Source: Henricia sp. BOLD:AAB3569
Lineage: Eukaryota; Echinodermata; Asteroidea; Spinulosida; Echinasteridae
Direction: 5' to 3'
Assembly: GCA_037783545.1 (NCBI GenBank)
Contig: JBBELK010000001.1
Location: 806,001-870,000 of the forward strand
Length of the DNA stretch: 64,000 nt
Shown here in pieces: positions 33,343 through 48,300 of the stretch. The position numbers and the translations under genes were made by a program. Every line of letters begins with the position of its first letter. The first letter of the stretch is position 1. The notes beneath the pieces were generated by a model that saw nothing but the letters and a program-made list of their open reading frames with translations, had not been told where the DNA came from and made no database searches.

Positions 33343-36300
33343 GATAGCTTGCACCGTTTTGAGATATGAATTGTTGAAATAATAACCTTTGAAATCTTGT
33401 AATGTGACACCTGTGACGACATCATGACGTCACAATTTTGTGCACAAATTGTTGAACAATATGTTGAACATCAAGTTCTTAAATGTGGCGAAGGAATCAT
33501 ACCAATATCTGTTGTAGTTTTCAAGATACAGCATTTTAAAACAATTCAGCTCCAAATTTGCGTAATTTGACACCACATTACGTAACCACCGTCCATGTAA
33601 TGACGTCACCAATGGTATAGTCAAAAGGTCCACATGTGTGGAAACATTTCGTTCCGTAGAAATATGGTCAAATTCACTACCACTTTGAATATATTTGCAT
33701 TCAAAATGCTAAAAAATTGCACATTTTCGAACAACTTCCGGTTTGGACCGGAAGTAGGCGTCACACAGGGGTCATGACATCGTATGATTTGTTCAGTTCA
33801 TTTAGACTTATCATGTTGTGAAAGAATTGTTCAAGTATCTATTACGGTTCTTGAGATATGAATTTTGAAAATAATAACCTTTGAATTTTTGTAATTTGAC
33901 ACCTGATGACGTCATGATTACGTCACACTTGATGCCATCATGATACTATACATGCTGGTGAAAGTCTGTCATGGGGCCTATGTCTGTATCTAATTTACTA
34001 ACGATTCAGCTTGGTTTGATGGGCATTGTTACTGGTAAATGTAAAAACTGAGATTTCCGTTTTCGTTGAACTTTGACCTCAGATTTACCCCAGAAGGAAG
34101 GGTCAGATGAAAATGCCCACACGAAGAAAATTGTAGGCCATGATCTGATATATAAGCCTGTCAAATACGAAGATCATGGGTAACGTGGTTTTCCAGACGG
34201 AAGCATTTTAAAACATGCATATTTTGGTCATTTTTGGTTTCTAATTTGATACCTAATGACGTCACAATGACGTCACACTTGTATGCACATCTTCACATTG
34301 GGGTTGATGTTCCTACCAAGTTTTAAGTTGATAGCTTGAACCGTTTTGAAGAAAAGCTCTGGAAACGTTTGAGTGGAAGAAGAAAAAGAAAAAAAAAACT
34401 AGAGGTATGACGTTTGTTGTTACAAACGCCAGGTGATCGGGCTAAATGAACATTTTGTGATGAATTACAGACGTTGTTATCACCTGTGGAATGGCAAAAA
34501 TGGAAGTTCAGCAGCCGATTTCACGAAACTTTACGCAATTGCGCAAGTCCACTTACGCCATTACTTGCGCAATAACTTATGGCGTAAGTGGACTTGCGCA
34601 ATTGCGTAAAGTTTCGTGAAATCGGCTGCTGTATACACTAATCCGGTAACTAATATCTCCTCCCTGCATATCCGCCATAGCTGGGGGTTGATAGCTTGCA
34701 CCGTTTTGAGATATGAATTGTTGAAATAATAACCTTTGAAATCTTGTAATGTGACACCTGTGACGACATCATGACGTCACAATTTTGTGCACAAATTGTT
34801 GAACAATATGTTGAACATCAAGTTCTTAAATGTGGCGAAGGAATCATACCAATATCTGTTGTAGTTTTCAAGATACAGCATTTTAAAACAATTCAGCTCC
34901 AAATTTGCGTAATTTGACACCACATTACGTAACCACCGTCCATGTAATGACGTCACCAATGGTATAGTCAAAAGGTCCACATGTGTGGAAACATTTCGTT
35001 CCGTAGAAATATGGTCAAATTCACTACCACTTTGAATATATTTGCATTCAAAATGCTAAAAAATTGCACATTTTCGAACAACTTCCGGTTTGGACCGGAA
35101 GTAGGCGTCACACAGGGGTCATGACATCGTATGATTTGTTCAGTTCATTTAGACTTATCATGTTGTGAAAGAATTGTTCAAGTATCTATTACGGTTCTTG
35201 AGATATGAATTTTGAAAATAATAACCTTTGAATTTTTGTAATTTGACACCTGATGACGTCATGATTACGTCACACTTGATGCCATCATGATACTATACAT
35301 GCTGGTGAAAGTCTGTCATAGGGCCTATGTCTGTATCTAATTTACTAACGATTCAGCTTGGTTTGATGGGCATTGTTACTGGTAAATGTAAAAACTGAGA
35401 TTTCCGTTTTCGTTGAACTTTGACCTCAGATTTACCCCAGAAGGAAGGGTCAGATGAAAATGCCCACACGAAGAAAATTGTAGGCCATGATCTGATATAT
35501 AAGCCTGTCAAATACGAAGATCATGGGTAACGTGGTTTTCCAGACGGAAGCATTTTAAAACATGCATATTTTGGTCATTTTTGGTTTCTAATTTGATACC
35601 TAATGACGTCACAATGACGTCACACTTGTATGCACATCTTCACATTGGGGTTGATGTTCCTACCAAGTTTTAAGTTGATAGCTTGAACCGTTTTGAAGAA
35701 AAGCTCTGGAAACGTTTGAGTGGAAGAAGAAAAAGAAAAAAAAAACTAGAGGTATGACGTTTGTTGTTACAAACGCCAGGTGATCGGGCTAAATGAACAT
35801 TTTGTGATGAATTTCAGACGTTGTTATCACCTGTGGAATGGCAAAAATGGAAGTTCAGCAGCCGATTTCACGAAACTTTACGCAATTGCGCAAGTCCACT
35901 TACGCCATTACTTGCGCAATAACTTATGGCGTAAGTGGACTTGCGCAATTGCGTAAAGTTTCGTGAAATCGGCTGCTGTATACACTAATCCGGTAACTAA
36001 TATCTCCTCCCTGCATATCCGCCATAGCTGGGGGTTGATAGCTTGCACCGTTTTGAGATATGAATTGTTGAAATAATAACCTTTGAAATATTGTAATGTG
36101 ACACCTGTGATGACATCATGACGTCACAATTTTGTGCACAAATTGTTGAACAATATGTTGAACATCAAGTTCTTAAATGTGGCGAAGGAATCATACCAAT
36201 ATCTGTTGTAGTTTTCAAGATACAGCATTTTAAAACAATTCAGCTCCAAATTTGCGTAATTTGACACCACATTACGTAACCACCGTCCATGTAATGACGT

Positions 36301-39300
36301 CACCAATGGTATAGTCAAAAGGTCCACATGTGTGGAAACATTTCGTTCCGTAGAAATATGGTCAAATTCACTACCACTTTGAATATATTTGCATTCAAAA
36401 TGCTAAAAAATTGCACATTTTCGAACAACTTCCGGTTTGGACCGGAAGTAGGCGTCACACAGGGGTCATGACATCGTATGATTTGTTCAGTTCATTTAGA
36501 CTTATCATGTTGTGAAAGAATTGTTCAATTATCTATTACGGTTCTTGAGATATGAATTTTGAAAATAATAACCTTTGAATTTTTGTAATTTGACACCTGA
36601 TGACGTCATGATTACGTCACACTTGATGCCATCATGATACTATACATGCTGGTGAAAGTCTGTCATAGGGCCTATGTCTGTATCTAATTTACTAACGATT
36701 CAGCTTGGTTTGATGGGCATTGTTACTGGTAAATGTAAAAACTGAGATTTCCGTTTTCGTTGAACTTTGACCTCAGATTTACCCCAGAAGGAAGGGTCAG
36801 ATGAAAATGCCCACACGAAGAAAATTGTAGGCCATGATCTGATATATAAGCCTGTCAAATACGAAGATCATGGGTAACGTGGTTTTCCAGACGGAAGCAT
36901 TTTAAAACATGCATATTTTGGTCATTTTTGGTTTCTAATTTGATACCTAATGACGTCACAATGACGTCACACTTGTATGCACATCTTCACATTGGGGTTG
37001 ATGTTCCTACCAAGTTTTAAGTTGATAGCTTGAACCGTTTTGAAGAAAAGCTCTGGAAACGTTTGAGTGGAAGAAGAAAAAGAAAAAAAAAACTAGAGGT
37101 ATGACGTTTGTTGTTACAAACGCCAGGTGATCGGGCTAAATGAACATTTTGTGATGAATTTCAGACGTTGTTATCACCTGTGGAATGGCAAAAATGGAAG
37201 TTCAGCAGCCGATTTCACGAAACTTTACGCAATTGCGCAAGTCCACTTACGCCATTACTTGCGCAATAACTTATGGCGTAAGTGGACTTGCGCAATTGCG
37301 TAAAGTTTCGTGAAATCGGCTGCTGTATACACTAATCCGGTAACTAATATCTCCTCCCTGCATATCCGCCATAGCTGGGGGTTGATAGCTTGCACCGTTT
37401 TGAGATATGAATTGTTGAAATAATAACCTTTGAAATATTGTAATGTGACACCTGTGATGACATCATGACGTCACAATTTTGTGCACAAATTGTTGAACAA
37501 TATGTTGAACATCAAGTTCTTAAATGTGGCGAAGGAATCATACCAATATCTGTTGTAGTTTTCAAGATACAGCATTTTAAAACATCTCAGCTCCAAATTT
37601 GCGTAATTTGACGTACATTACGTAACCACCGTCCATGTAATGACGTCACCAATGGTATAGTCAAAAGGTCCACATGTGTGAAAACATTTCGTTCCGTAGA
37701 ACTATGGTCAAATTCCCTACCACTTTGGCTCTATTTGCATTCAAAGTGCTAAACAAGTGTACATTTTCGAACCTCTTCCGGTTTGGACCGGAAGTAGGCG
37801 TCACACAGGGGTCATGACATCGTATGATTTGTTCAGTTCATTTAGACTTATCATGTTGTGAAAGAATTGTTCAAGTATCTATTACGGTTCTTGAGATATG
37901 AATTTTAAAAATAATATCCTTTGAATTTTTGTAATTTGACACCTGTGACGATATCATGACGTCACAATGTTGTGCACAAATTGTTCAACAATTTGATAAA
38001 CATCAAGTTCTTAAATGTGGCGAAAGAATCATGCAAATATCTGCTGTAGTTCTCAAGATACAGCATTTTAAAACAATTCAGCTCCAAATTTGCGTAATTT
38101 GACACCACATTACGTAACCACCGTCCATGTAATGACGTCACCAATGGTATAGTCAAAAGGTCCACATGTGTGGAAACATTTCGTTCCGTAGAAATATGGT
38201 CAAATTCACTACCACTTTGAATATATTTGCATTCAAAATGCTAAAAAATTGCACATTTTCGAACAACTTCCGGTTTGGACCGGAAGTAGGCGTCACACAG
38301 GGGTCATGACATCGTATGATTTGTTCAGTTCATTTAGACTTATCATGTTGTGAAAGAATTGTTCAAGTATCTATTACGGTTCTTGAGATATGAATTTTGA
38401 AAATAATAACCTTTGAATTTTTGTAATTTGACACCTGATGACGTCATGATTACGTCACACTTGATGCCATCATGATACTATACATGCTGGTGAAAGTCTG
38501 TCATGGGGCCTATGTCTGTATCTAATTTACTAACGATTCAGCTTGGTTTGATGGGCATTGTTACTGGTAAATGTAAAAACTGAGATTTCCGTTTTCGTTG
38601 AACTTTGACCTCAGATTTACCCCAGAAGGAAGGGTCAGATGAAAATGCCCACACGAAGAAAATTGTAGGCCATGATCTGATATATAAGCCTGTCAAATAC
38701 GAAGATCATGGGTAACGTGGTTTTCCAGACGGAAGCATTTTAAAACATGCATATTTTGGTCATTTTTGGTTTCTAATTTGATACCTAATGACGTCACAAT
38801 GACGTCACACTTGTATGCACATCTTCACATTGGGGTTGATGTTCCTACCAAGTTTTAAGTTGATAGCTTGAACCGTTTTGAAGAAAAGCTCTGGAAACGT
38901 TTGAGTGGAAGAAGAAAAAGAAAAAAAAAACTAGAGGTATGACGTTTGTTGTTACAAACGCCAGGTGATCGGGCTAAATGAACATTTTGTGATGAATTAC
39001 AGACGTTGTTATCACCTGTGGAATGGCAAAAATGGAAGTTCAGCAGCCGATTTCACGAAACTTTACGCAATTGCGCAAGTCCACTTACGCCATTACTTGC
39101 GCAATAACTTATGGCGTAAGTGGACTTGCGCAATTGCGTAAAGTTTCGTGAAATCGGCTGCTGTATACACTAATCCGGTAACTAATATCTCCTCCCTGCA
39201 TATCCGCCATAGCTGGGGGTTGATAGCTTGCACCGTTTTGAGATATGAATTGTTGAAATAATAACCTTTGAAATCTTGTAATGTGACACCTGTGACGACA

Positions 39301-42300
39301 TCATGACGTCACAATTTTGTGCACAAATTGTTGAACAATATGTTGAACATCAAGTTCTTAAATGTGGCGAAGGAATCATACCAATATCTGTTGTAGTTTT
39401 CAAGATACAGCATTTTAAAACAATTCAGCTCCAAATTTGCGTAATTTGACACCACATTACGTAACCACCGTCCATGTAATGACGTCACCAATGGTATAGT
39501 CAAAAGGTCCACATGTGTGGAAACATTTCGTTCCGTAGAAATATGGTCAAATTCACTACCACTTTGAATATATTTGCATTCAAAATGCTAAAAAATTGCA
39601 CATTTTCGAACAACTTCCGGTTTGGACCGGAAGTAGGCGTCACACAGGGGTCATGACATCGTATGATTTGTTCAGTTCATTTAGACTTATCATGTTGTGA
39701 AAGAATTGTTCAAGTATCTATTACGGTTCTTGAGATATGAATTTTGAAAATAATAACCTTTGAATTTTTGTAATTTGACACCTGATGACGTCATGATTAC
39801 GTCACACTTGATGCCATCATGATACTATACATGCTGGTGAAAGTCTGTCATAGGGCCTATGTCTGTATCTAATTTACTAACGATTCAGCTTGGTTTGATG
39901 GGCATTGTTACTGGTAAATGTAAAAACTGAGATTTCCGTTTTCGTTGAACTTTGACCTCAGATTTACCCCAGAAGGAAGGGTCAGATGAAAATGCCCACA
40001 CGAAGAAAATTGTAGGCCATGATCTGATATATAAGCCTGTCAAATACGAAGATCATGGGTAACGTGGTTTTCCAGACGGAAGCATTTTAAAACATGCATA
40101 TTTTGGTCATTTTTGGTTTCTAATTTGATACCTAATGACGTCACAATGACGTCACACTTGTATGCACATCTTCACATTGGGGTTGATGTTCCTACCAAGT
40201 TTTAAGTTGATAGCTTGAACCGTTTTGAAGAAAAGCTCTGGAAACGTTTGAGTGGAAGAAGAAAAAGAAAAAAAAAACTAGAGGTATGACGTTTGTTGTT
40301 ACAAACGCCAGGTGATCGGGCTAAATGAACATTTTGTGATGAATTTCAGACGTTGTTATCACCTGTGGAATGGCAAAAATGGAAGTTCAGCAGCCGATTT
40401 CACGAAACTTTACGCAATTGCGCAAGTCCACTTACGCCATTACTTGCGCAATAACTTATGGCGTAAGTGGACTTGCGCAATTGCGTAAAGTTTCGTGAAA
40501 TCGGCTGCTGTATACACTAATCCGGTAACTAATATCTCCTCCCTGCATATCCGCCATAGCTGGGGGTTGATAGCTTGCACCGTTTTGAGATATGAATTGT
40601 TGAAATAATAACCTTTGAAATATTGTAATGTGACACCTGTGATGACATCATGACGTCACAATTTTGTGCACAAATTGTTGAACAATATGTTGAACATCAA
40701 GTTCTTAAATGTGGCGAAGGAATCATACCAATATCTGTTGTAGTTTTCAAGATACAGCATTTTAAAACAATTCAGCTCCAAATTTGCGTAATTTGACACC
40801 ACATTACGTAACCACCGTCCATGTAATGACGTCACCAATGGTATAGTCAAAAGGTCCACATGTGTGGAAACATTTCGTTCCGTAGAAATATGGTCAAATT
40901 CACTACCACTTTGAATATATTTGCATTCAAAATGCTAAAAAATTGCACATTTTCGAACAACTTCCGGTTTGGACCGGAAGTAGGCGTCACACAGGGGTCA
41001 TGACATCGTATGATTTGTTCAGTTCATTTAGACTTATCATGTTGTGAAAGAATTGTTCAATTATCTATTACGGTTCTTGAGATATGAATTTTGAAAATAA
41101 TAACCTTTGAATTTTTGTAATTTGACACCTGATGACGTCATGATTACGTCACACTTGATGCCATCATGATACTATACATGCTGGTGAAAGTCTGTCATAG
41201 GGCCTATGTCTGTATCTAATTTACTAACGATTCAGCTTGGTTTGATGGGCATTGTTACTGGTAAATGTAAAAACTGAGATTTCCGTTTTCGTTGAACTTT
41301 GACCTCAGATTTACCCCAGAAGGAAGGGTCAGATGAAAATGCCCACACGAAGAAAATTGTAGGCCATGATCTGATATATAAGCCTGTCAAATACGAAGAT
41401 CATGGGTAACGTGGTTTTCCAGACGGAAGCATTTTAAAACATGCATATTTTGGTCATTTTTGGTTTCTAATTTGATACCTAATGACGTCACAATGACGTC
41501 ACACTTGTATGCACATCTTCACATTGGGGTTGATGTTCCTACCAAGTTTTAAGTTGATAGCTTGAACCGTTTTGAAGAAAAGCTCTGGAAACGTTTGAGT
41601 GGAAGAAGAAAAAGAAAAAAAAAACTAGAGGTATGACGTTTGTTGTTACAAACGCCAGGTGATCGGGCTAAATGAACATTTTGTGATGAATTTCAGACGT
41701 TGTTATCACCTGTGGAATGGCAAAAATGGAAGTTCAGCAGCCGATTTCACGAAACTTTACGCAATTGCGCAAGTCCACTTACGCCATTACTTGCGCAATA
41801 ACTTATGGCGTAAGTGGACTTGCGCAATTGCGTAAAGTTTCGTGAAATCGGCTGCTGTATACACTAATCCGGTAACTAATATCTCCTCCCTGCATATCCG
41901 CCATAGCTGGGGGTTGATAGCTTGCACCGTTTTGAGATATGAATTGTTGAAATAATAACCTTTGAAATATTGTAATGTGACACCTGTGATGACATCATGA
42001 CGTCACAATTTTGTGCACAAATTGTTGAACAATATGTTGAACATCAAGTTCTTAAATGTGGCGAAGGAATCATACCAATATCTGTTGTAGTTTTCAAGAT
42101 ACAGCATTTTAAAACATCTCAGCTCCAAATTTGCGTAATTTGACGTACATTACGTAACCACCGTCCATGTAATGACGTCACCAATGGTATAGTCAAAAGG
42201 TCCACATGTGTGAAAACATTTCGTTCCGTAGAACTATGGTCAAATTCCCTACCACTTTGGCTCTATTTGCATTCAAAGTGCTAAACAAGTGTACATTTTC

Positions 42301-45300
42301 GAACCTCTTCCGGTTTGGACCGGAAGTAGGCGTCACACAGGGGTCATGACATCGTATGATTTGTTCAGTTCATTTAGACTTATCATGTTGTGAAAGAATT
42401 GTTCAAGTATCTATTACGGTTCTTGAGATATGAATTTTAAAAATAATATCCTTTGAATTTTTGTAATTTGACACCTGTGACGATATCATGACGTCACAAT
42501 GTTGTGCACAAATTGTTCAACAATTTGATAAACATCAAGTTCTTAAATGTGGCGAAAGAATCATGCAAATATCTGCTGTAGTTCTCAAGATACAGCATTT
42601 TAAAACAATTCAGCTCCAAATTTGCGTAATTTGACACCACATTACGTAACCACCGTCCATGTAATGACGTCACCAATGGTATAGTCAAAAGGTCCACATG
42701 TGTGGAAACATTTCGTTCCGTAGAAATATGGTCAAATTCACTACCACTTTGAATATATTTGCATTCAAAATGCTAAAAAATTGCACATTTTCGAACAACT
42801 TCCGGTTTGGACCGAAAGTAGGCGTCACACAGGGGTCATGACATCGTATGATTTGTTCCGTTCATTTAGACTTATCATGTTGTGAAAGAATTGTTCAAGT
42901 ATCTATTACGGTTCTTGAGATATGAATTTTGAAAATAATAACCTTTGAATTTTTGTAATTTGACACCTGATGACGTCATGATTACGTCACATTTGATGCC
43001 ATCATGATACTATACATGCTGGTGAAAGTCTGTCATAGGGCTACTATGTCTGTATCTAATTTACTAACGATTCAGCTTGGTTTGATGGGCATTGTTACTG
43101 GTAAGTGTAAAAACTGAGATTTCCGTTTTCGTTGAACTTTGACCTCCAATTGACCCCAGAAGGAAGGGTCAGATGACAATGCCCACACAAAGAAAGTTGT
43201 AGAACAGAATGTCATCTATAAACCTGCCAAATACGAAGATCCTGGGTCACGTGGTTTTCGAGACGGAAGCATTTTAAAATATGCATATTTTGGTTTTTTG
43301 GGAGGTGTAATTTGATACTTGATGACGTCACGATGACGTCACGCTTGATGCCATCATAATATTAAACACGCTGGTGAAAGTCTGCTATAGGACCTATGCC
43401 TGTACTTAGTTTCTTAAAGATTCAGCTTGGTTTGATGGGCATTGTTGCTCAATAAGTGCAAAAATTGAGATTTTCGTTTTCGTTGAACTTTGACCTCAAA
43501 TTGACCCCAGAAGGAAGGGTCAGATGAAAATGCCCACACAAAGAAAATTGTAGGCCATGATCTGATATATAAGCCTGTCAAATACGATGATCATGGGTCA
43601 CGTGGTTTTCCAGACGGAAGCATTTTAAAACATGCATATTTTGGTTTGTAATTTGATACCTAATGACGTCACAATGACGTCACACTTGTATGCACATCTT
43701 CACATTGGGGTTGATGTTCCTACCAAGTTTTAAGTTGATAGCTTGAACCGTTTTGAAGAAAAGCTCTGGAAACGTTTGAGTGGAAGAAGAAAAAAAAAAG
43801 AAAAACTAGAGCTTCGCGTTTGTGTTTTTTACAAACGCAAGGTGATCGGGTGACAAACATTGAAATGATGATGACGACACAGTTTTGAGATTGTTTGAAA
43901 ACTTGAGTTGTTTGATGTTGAAAAAGTATTGGAATTCTCAAGACATGACTCTGACTATTCAACGCTAAAATTGTGTATCTGATGACGTCATAATTGTCAA
44001 TCTCATCATAACGTTACTATTGTGTGCACAGATTGTTCAAGTATCTACTGAAGAACAAGTTTTGACATGTAGGCCTAGGCCTATATGTGGTGAAAGAATC
44101 TTTTCAATATCTATTACAGTTCTAAAAATTTTGTCATTTGAGATCATATTACTGTAGTATATCGCCGTGTGGGGAGTTGGGTTCAATTGCATCTAGAATA
44201 AACTGACGCTCCAGTCAACTTGAGTTGCGGTCCACCATGTCCATTTTATTTCCAACACAGCAACGATTTCCAGCATGTCACATTCACAGTTTTCGGGGAG
44301 AAGACATATTTACGCTGGTCCGCCGACTAAGGCTAGCCATACATAATTACACCCAAGATACAACAGCTAAAGTAAATGTCCTTGTGCTATCAAGTGTTCA
44401 TTCAACTTTCCTGGCGATGATGCCACGGAAACTAGCAGTTTTACATCCTCAAAAGTCCAATTTTCTCGGTTGTAAATCAATCCCTGCTTATTATGTCTCG
44501 TCTGTCTGACTTACTACTCGCGCACGTACGTGTATTTCATTGGCCGTGTGGCCCAGACATCCTCCCTAAAAAGATACATTATGACCTCTGACCCGAGACA
44601 GGCTGCCTAGATACAAGTTCTATTATTAGAAGTCGAGCACTATATATGGGCGCAAATCGTCAGATTAGTGGAGGCTTGGCATAGCGCCCTCAAACGACTG
44701 AGTTAGCTCAATTATCAAGGGACCCAACAAATAATTTCTCCACATTACGTAACCACCGTGCACGTGATGACGTCATCAGTGGTATATATGTAGTCATAAA
44801 GTCCACATGTGAGGAACATTTCGTTCCGTAGAACTATGGTCAAATTCCCTACCACTTTGGCTCTATTTGCATTCAAAATGCTAAAAAAAGTGTACATTTT
44901 CGAACCTCTTCCGGTTTGGACCGGAGGTTTGGGTCACACAGGGGTCATGCCATTGTATGATTTGTTCAGTTCATTGCGACCTATCATGCTGTGAAAGAAT
45001 TGTTCAAGTATCTATTACGATTCTTGAGATATGAATTTTTGAAATAATAACCATTTAATTTTTGTAATTTGACACCTGTGACGATATCATGACGTCACAA
45101 TGTTGTGCACAAATTGTTCAACAATTTGATAAACATCAAGTTCTTAAATGTGGCGAAAGAATCATGCAAATATCTGCTGTAGTTCTCAAGATACAGCATT
45201 TTTAAACAATTCAGCTCCAAATTTGCGTATTTTGACACCACATTACGTAACTACCGTCCATGTGATGACGTCACCAATGATATAATCAAAAGTCCACATG

Positions 45301-48300
45301 TGTGGAAACATTTCGTTCCGTAGAAATATGGTCAAATTCACTACCACTTTGAATCTATTTGCATTCAAAATGCAAAAAAAATGCACATTTTCGAACAACT
45401 TCCGGTTTGGACCGGAAGTATGCGTCACACAGGGGTCATGACATCGTATGATTTGTTCAGTTCATTTAGACTTATCATGTTGTGAAAGAATTGTTCAAGT
45501 ATCTTTTACGGTTCTTGAGATATTAATTTTGGAAATAATAACCTTTGAATTTTTGTAATTTGACACCTGATGACGTCATGATTACGTCACACTTGATGCC
45601 ATCATTCTGGTGAAAGTCTGCCGTAGGGCCTATGTCTGTATCTAATTTACTAACGATTCAGCTTGGTTTGATGGGCATTGTTGCTGGTAAGTGTAAAAAC
45701 TGAGATTCTCAGTTTCGTTGAACTTTGACCTCCAATTGACCCCAGAAGGAAGGGTCAGATGAAAATGCCCACACAAAGAAAATTGTAGCACAGAATCTAT
45801 AAACCTGCCAAATACGAAGATCCTGGGTCACGTGGTTTTCAAGACGGAAGCATTTTAAAATATGCATATTTTAGTTTTTTGGGGGGTGTAATTTGATACT
45901 TGATGACGTCACGATGACGTCACGCTTGATGCCATCATAATATTATACACGCTGGTGAAAGTCTGCCATAGGACCTATGCCTGTACTTAGTTACTTAAAG
46001 ATTCAGCTTGGTTTGATGGGCATTGTTGCTCAATAAGTGCAAAAATTGAGATTTTCGTTTTCGTTGAACTTTGACCTCAAATTGACCCCAGAAGGAAGGG
46101 TCAGATGAAAATGCCCACACGAAGAAAATTGTAGGCCATGATCTTATCTATAAGCCTGCTAAATACAAAAATCATGGGTCACGTGGTTTTCCAGACGGAA
46201 GCATTTTAAAACATGCATATTTTAGTCATTTTTGGGTTGTAATTTGACACCCGATGACGTCACAATGACGTCACACTTGTATGCACACCTTCACATTGGG
46301 GTTGATGTTCCTACAAAGTTTCAAGTTGATAGCTTGAACCGTTTTGAAGAAAAGCTCTGGAAACGTTTGAGTGGAAAAAGAAAAGGGAAAAAGAAGAAGA
46401 AACTAGACCTGTGTTCGTTCTTGACAACGAACACATGGCTGTTCCCCTCCTTTTTATAAACATATATGGTGTTCGGGATGACCTTTGTTAGTGATCGTAT
46501 ATGAAGAAATCACGATCGTATGTCAAACGGTTGAGTTTTTATCGATTTTTAAATATCGAATATTATTACATGCCCCTTTAATCTAGTGTAGGGAAGGTCA
46601 AAGGTGTTGCTATATGTTTGGATACCCACCCTAGTCGAAGTGTAACACAGTTGACCCCATCGTGATATATTGTACCCCTTTCAAATGGCAAGGCAAAATC
46701 TGTTTGACCAATAGGAAACGAGGTCAAAGGTCATGCCATGTGCGCGTCTTTAAGACATGTTAGTGATCGTATATGCCAAAGGAATCAAATTCGTATGTCA
46801 AACGGTAGTTTTTTAATTGATTTTTGAATATTTAATTACGTAATCATCTTGTCGCTAGAGGGCGCTATTTCGTACGATGACGTCATCACTTATATTTTTG
46901 GAAAGCTTAAGGGCCTCTGGTAATAACACCATTGACCCCATCTCAATACCTCCTACCACTTTCAAACTAAGGGCCACTTCCGGTTTCGACCGGTTTCGAC
47001 CGGAAGTGAGCAAGGTCAAAGGTCACGACCATATTTTTTTGGATACACCACCCTAGGTCGAAGTGTAATACAGTTGACCACATCCAGATATCTTGTACCA
47101 CTTTCAAATGGCAAGGCAAAATCTGTTTGACCAATAGGAAACGAGGTCCAAGGTCAAGGGGTGTGCGCATCTCAAAGACCCTTGTTAATCATCGTATATG
47201 GCGAAGGAATCAAGATCGTAGGTCAAACGGTTGATTTTTTATTGATTTTCCAATATTTCATTACGTAATCATCTAGTCGCTAGAGGGCGCTATTTCGTAC
47301 GATGACGTCATCACTTATATTTTTGGAAAGCTTAAGGGCCTCTGATAATAACACCATTGACCCCATCTTAATACCTCCTACCACTTTCAAACTAAGGGCC
47401 ACTTCCTGTTTCGACCGGAAGTGAGCAAGGTCAAAGGTCACGACCATATTTTTTGGATACACCACCCTAGGTCGAAGTATAATACAGTTGACCACATCCA
47501 GATATCTTGTACCACTTTCAAATGGCAAGGCAAAATCTGTTTGACCAATAGGAAACGAGGTCCAAGGTCAAGGGGTGTGCGCATCTCAAAGACCCTTGTT
47601 AGTCATCGTATATGGCGAAAGAATCAAGATCGTAGGTCAAACGGTTGATTTTTTAATGATTTTTGAATATTTAATTTATTAAACTTCATGCCCCTTTAAT
47701 CTGACACGTGATGACGTCATCATGACGTCATTAGTACTGTGCACTAATTCACATAGTGACCAATGTCCATGTGAAGTTTGAAGTCAATCATGAATGTGCA
47801 AGTGCCCGAAAAAGCGTCTGAAAAAAGTGGAAGAAGAAAAAGAAAAAAAGAAAAAAATCTTAACGAAAACAAAGGCTGTTCCGACCGTATCGGAACAGCC
47901 AAAAAAAGACAAAGAAATCGTACAATAGTAATAGGTGATCGGAATTAGTTCCGATTACCTAAAAAAAAAGAAATCGTACGAGAGTAATAGGTGATCGGGC
48001 TGTTGGCCCGATCACCTAATAATAATAATGGTGGATACTTATATAGCGCACATGTCCGCCCCTGCAGTGGTACTCCTGGCGCTAGTTAGGTGATCGGGCT
48101 CAACCCGATCACCTATTGATATTGTACGATTTCTTTGTCTTTTTTTTTTTTTAGGTGATCGGAACTAATTCCGATCACCTATTACTATTGTACGATTTCT
48201 TTGTCTTTTTTTTTTTTTTCTTTTCCCTTTTCTTTTTCTTTTTCCACTCAAACGTTTCCAGAGCTTTTCTTCAAAACGGTTCAAGCTATCAACTTGAAAC

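Larger units (their letters stand above)
32029..34397 (-). repeat. Array unit A1, with a 1-kb insertion
   Basis: Same plan as the 1,347-bp units, but interrupted inside the hairpin (32,212-33,205) and carrying a G run at 33,309-33,341 where other units have about five G. Confidence 0.8.

Noticed and set aside
33430..42697. A 67-codon minus-strand open frame repeated seven times (MDLLTIPLVTSLHGRW start)
   Set aside because: It repeats because the array unit repeats. Where units differ (copies at 37,962 and 42,494) most changes alter the residue, and there is no recognisable domain, so coding is not supported.
47874..48180. Integron attC-like sites or a CRISPR array
   Set aside because: The context is animal intron DNA, spacers are not uniform or unique, and no integrase or Cas gene is present.
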